5,334 nt of DNA from DASROJ01 sp035646975. Lineage in GTDB: Bacteria > Acidobacteriota > Polarisedimenticolia > JACPZX01 > DASXTC01. Each line of letters begins with the position of its first letter. The stretch's first letter is position 1. Below the pieces are notes generated by a model that worked only from the letters and a program-made list of their open reading frames with translations, had not been told where the DNA came from and did not search any database. The stretch spans positions 1 to 5,334 of the forward strand of contig DASROJ010000005.1 in assembly GCA_035646975.1 (NCBI GenBank). Direction: 5' to 3'. The position numbers were made by a program, and so were the translations under genes. Positions 4,651-5,334 of this stretch are shown piece after piece.

Positions 4651-5334
4651 TCAGGGCTTCGGTTTTCTCTTGAATAGATAGGAGCATGGGTAGGTCCGGC
4701 TTGCGCTGCCGTCGTGCACCGTGTAGACAGGTCCGCTGCGCATCGAGGCCCCCGCATGCCTTCCCGATTTGTCCAGGACGTAGAAGTTCACGTCGAAGTC
4801 GGGGTGGCCGTCGGCATCGAGGAGACGCGCCAGTTTGGTGTGATCGACGATCCATTGCAGGACGTTGAGGGCCGCCTGCTCGGGGGTGGCTCCGCGCCTG
4901 AGCTGCTCGACGACCGCATGGCTGCCGTTGGAAAGAATGACCGCTTCACCGCGGCCGACGGAACCGCAGGAGCCGTAGTCGTTGTCGACGTACAACCCGC
5001 AGCCGATGAGCGGCGAATCGCCGACCCGGCCAGGCATCTTCCAGGCGAGCCCAGAGGTCGAGGTAGTTGCCGAAAGATTGCCGTTGAGATCGATTGCGCT
5101 GCAGTGGATGGTGCCCGAAGTGCGAAGGTATTCCTTCACTTCCTGAGACCACTCGGACTCGGGCGGAGCGATCCAGTCATCCTTGTCCGAGAGAGTCTGC
5201 TTCCAGTGCAGCCAGATGCGGCGGGATCTCTCGGTGAGCAGGTTCTCCTCGGTGAACCCCTGCGCGCGCGCGAACGCCAGCGCCCCCTCTCCGACGAGCA
5301 GCACGTGATCGGTCTGCTCCATGACCAGCCGGGC
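4651..5334 (-). CDS. Glycosylasparaginase-family Ntn-hydrolase (5' end cut by window edge)
   Basis: The frame is open to the window edge, giving 227 visible codons. The residues before the first Met (ARLV) continue naturally into MEQTDHVLLVGEGALAFA, so the true start lies beyond 5334; family length suggests roughly 100 residues are missing. Members (N4-(beta-N-acetylglucosaminyl)-L-asparaginase, isoaspartyl peptidase relatives) are made as one chain that cuts itself before a Thr, which becomes the N-terminal nucleophile. Here that site is Gly|Thr in SGTIHCSAIDLNGNLSA, the Thr codon being 5112-5110. Next come TSTSGLAWKMPGRVGDSPLI, whose Arg and Asp normally bind the substrate amino acid, and GCGLYVDNDYGSCGSVGRGEAVI. 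The end, SYLFKRKPKP, is basic. The RVGDSP block points to the glycosylasparaginase branch, but the residue before Thr is Gly rather than the Asp of classical members. It may hydrolyse the Asn-sugar bond of degraded glycopeptides or a related amide. Bacterial homologues are often exported; the signal region is not visible. Confidence 0.9.
   Translation of the reverse strand, partial: ARLVMEQTDHVLLVGEGALAFARAQGFTEENLLTERSRRIWLHWKQTLSDKDDWIAPPESEWSQEVKEYLRTSGTIHCSAIDLNGNLSATTSTSGLAWKMPGRVGDSPLIGCGLYVDNDYGSCGSVGRGEAVILSNGSHAVVEQLRRGATPEQAALNVLQWIVDHTKLARLLDADGHPDFDVNFYVLDKSGRHAGASMRSGPVYTVHDGSASRTYPCSYLFKRKPKP

Noticed and set aside
3276..4673. Long plus-strand open frame of 465 codons opposite the thiolase
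   Set aside because: Its product is an Arg/Gly/His/Val-rich mixture without domains, lying exactly antisense to a thiolase with all its motifs. This is the usual GC-rich shadow frame.

Overview
The window is GC-rich bacterial DNA with dense, short-spaced genes and GTG/TTG-type start codons, and no sign of phage, transposon, tRNA, rRNA or CRISPR. The gene mix (SCP2-type thiolase, bacterial glycosylasparaginase, PilZ protein, and a secreted protein opening with a short 'DGH.I...' domain followed by a coiled coil) suggests a free-living Gram-negative-type bacterium. I would guess Acidobacteriota or a similar deep-branching, high-GC phylum, but this is an impression from protein style, not a proven placement.

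Layout. (1) Positions 1-930, minus strand: a BtuF-like periplasmic substrate-binding protein of an ABC transporter, complete except for its last few codons. (2) 931-1032: a short divergent promoter region. A perfect 28-bp inverted repeat (877-904 and 1004-1031) encloses 99 bp of it. (3) 1033-2276, plus strand: a two-gene unit, a PilZ-domain (c-di-GMP receptor) protein followed at once by a secreted coiled-coil protein of unknown function. (4) 2277-2515: a non-coding gap with a GC-rich hairpin and an 11-bp-period C-rich, G-poor repeat that looks like a Rho loading site. (5) 2516-3346, plus strand: an alpha/beta hydrolase with a complete catalytic triad. (6) 3327-5334, minus strand: a likely two-gene unit transcribed towards the hydrolase, first a glycosylasparaginase-family Ntn-hydrolase (5' end outside the window), then an SCP2-type thiolase whose 3' end overlaps the hydrolase 3' end by 20 bp.

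How the genes relate. The PilZ and coiled-coil genes are the one pair with a convincing shared role by position: a start codon overlaps the PilZ stop, and a strong ribosome binding site straddles the junction, so they are probably translated together. This would couple a cytoplasmic c-di-GMP sensor to an exported protein. The thiolase and glycosylasparaginase lie on one strand and may be co-transcribed, but their chemistry (acyl-CoA thiolysis or condensation versus amide hydrolysis) gives no obvious common pathway. The most unusual feature is the inverted repeat around the divergent promoter. It has the geometry of an invertible promoter switch and is in phase with the transporter gene in both orientations. 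No recombinase gene is visible here, so a switch remains a hypothesis.
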